This document shows positions 14,320 through 14,398 of a stretch of 14,398 bases of DNA, in pieces. The position numbers were made by a program, and so were the translations under genes. The stretch spans positions 1-14,398 of the forward strand of contig CAYLSV010000091.1 in assembly GCA_964386435.1 (NCBI GenBank), given 5' to 3'. This DNA is from CAYLSV01 sp964386435 (lineage in GTDB: Bacteria > Planctomycetota > Phycisphaerae > Tepidisphaerales > Tepidisphaeraceae). Within the stretch, counting starts at the first letter, position 1, and each line of letters starts with the position of its first letter. Below the pieces are notes generated by a model that had not been told where the DNA came from, did no database searches, and saw nothing but the letters and a program-made list of their open reading frames with translations.

Positions 14320-14373
14320 GAGGTTCGAAGGGGTTGGTGATCGTCCGGCCGAACCTCCGCCGCGTAGCGGCGG
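14320..14373. other. Two hairpins after the DUF5009 gene (possible transcript end)
   Basis: GAGGTTCG (14320-14327) can pair with CGAACCTC (14350-14357) over 8 bp. Immediately after, CCGCCGC (14357-14363) pairs with GCGGCGG (14367-14373) around GTA. Neither is followed by a T-run, so an intrinsic terminator is not supported. The second stem may belong to a dispersed GC-rich palindrome. No gene is recognisable in the last 80 nt. Confidence 0.3.
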
Positions 14374-14398
14374 GGCTGCGCCCGCGGTCCGAGCAACT

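Overview
The window is GC-rich (by eye about two thirds G+C), gene-dense bacterial chromosome: one partial and thirteen complete protein genes, with no rRNA, tRNA, CRISPR array, transposase or phage gene. Planctomycetota is the best guess, from the paired DUF4058 genes, the STAS-domain pair, the DUF5009 membrane protein and the composition. No marker gene proves it.

Layout. Positions 1-4439 read rightward: the tail of a membrane-anchored protein, ligA (NAD-dependent DNA ligase with an apparent second zinc finger), and two tandem DUF4058 genes that overlap by four bases. Positions 4451-12069 all read leftward. In order of transcription they are a secreted clan GH-A glycosidase-like protein, two STAS-domain proteins, a DUF502 membrane protein, kbl (glycine C-acetyltransferase), a polytopic GT-C-like membrane protein, pyrF (OMP decarboxylase, type 2) and a CgeB-like glycosyltransferase. 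From 12133 the strand flips back: ruvA and a DUF5009 (HGSNAT-like) polytopic membrane acyltransferase.

How the genes fit together. STAS-STAS-DUF502 is tightly packed (gaps of 10 and 2 nt) and looks like one regulatory or envelope unit. The GT-C-like, pyrF and cgeB-like genes form a second close leftward run (gaps of 9 and 31 nt), which suggests glycan work beside a pyrimidine housekeeping gene. ligA and ruvA are DNA-repair housekeeping genes but are not adjacent. No ruvB, ruvC or tdh is present.

Non-coding structure is the most distinctive part. (1) A perfect 31-bp inverted repeat, each arm of which is itself a hairpin (REPIN-like), fills the kbl/DUF502 gap. (2) Oppositely oriented tandem octamers (consensus GGGACNGA) form a long stem that also encodes the C-terminus and stop codon of the glycosidase-like gene. 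(3) Many genes carry a TANNNT -10-like hexamer 6-7 nt before the start codon and no Shine-Dalgarno site, the signature of leaderless transcripts. One DUF4058 gene is a clear exception, with AAGGAG. No obviously new defence or mobile system was found.
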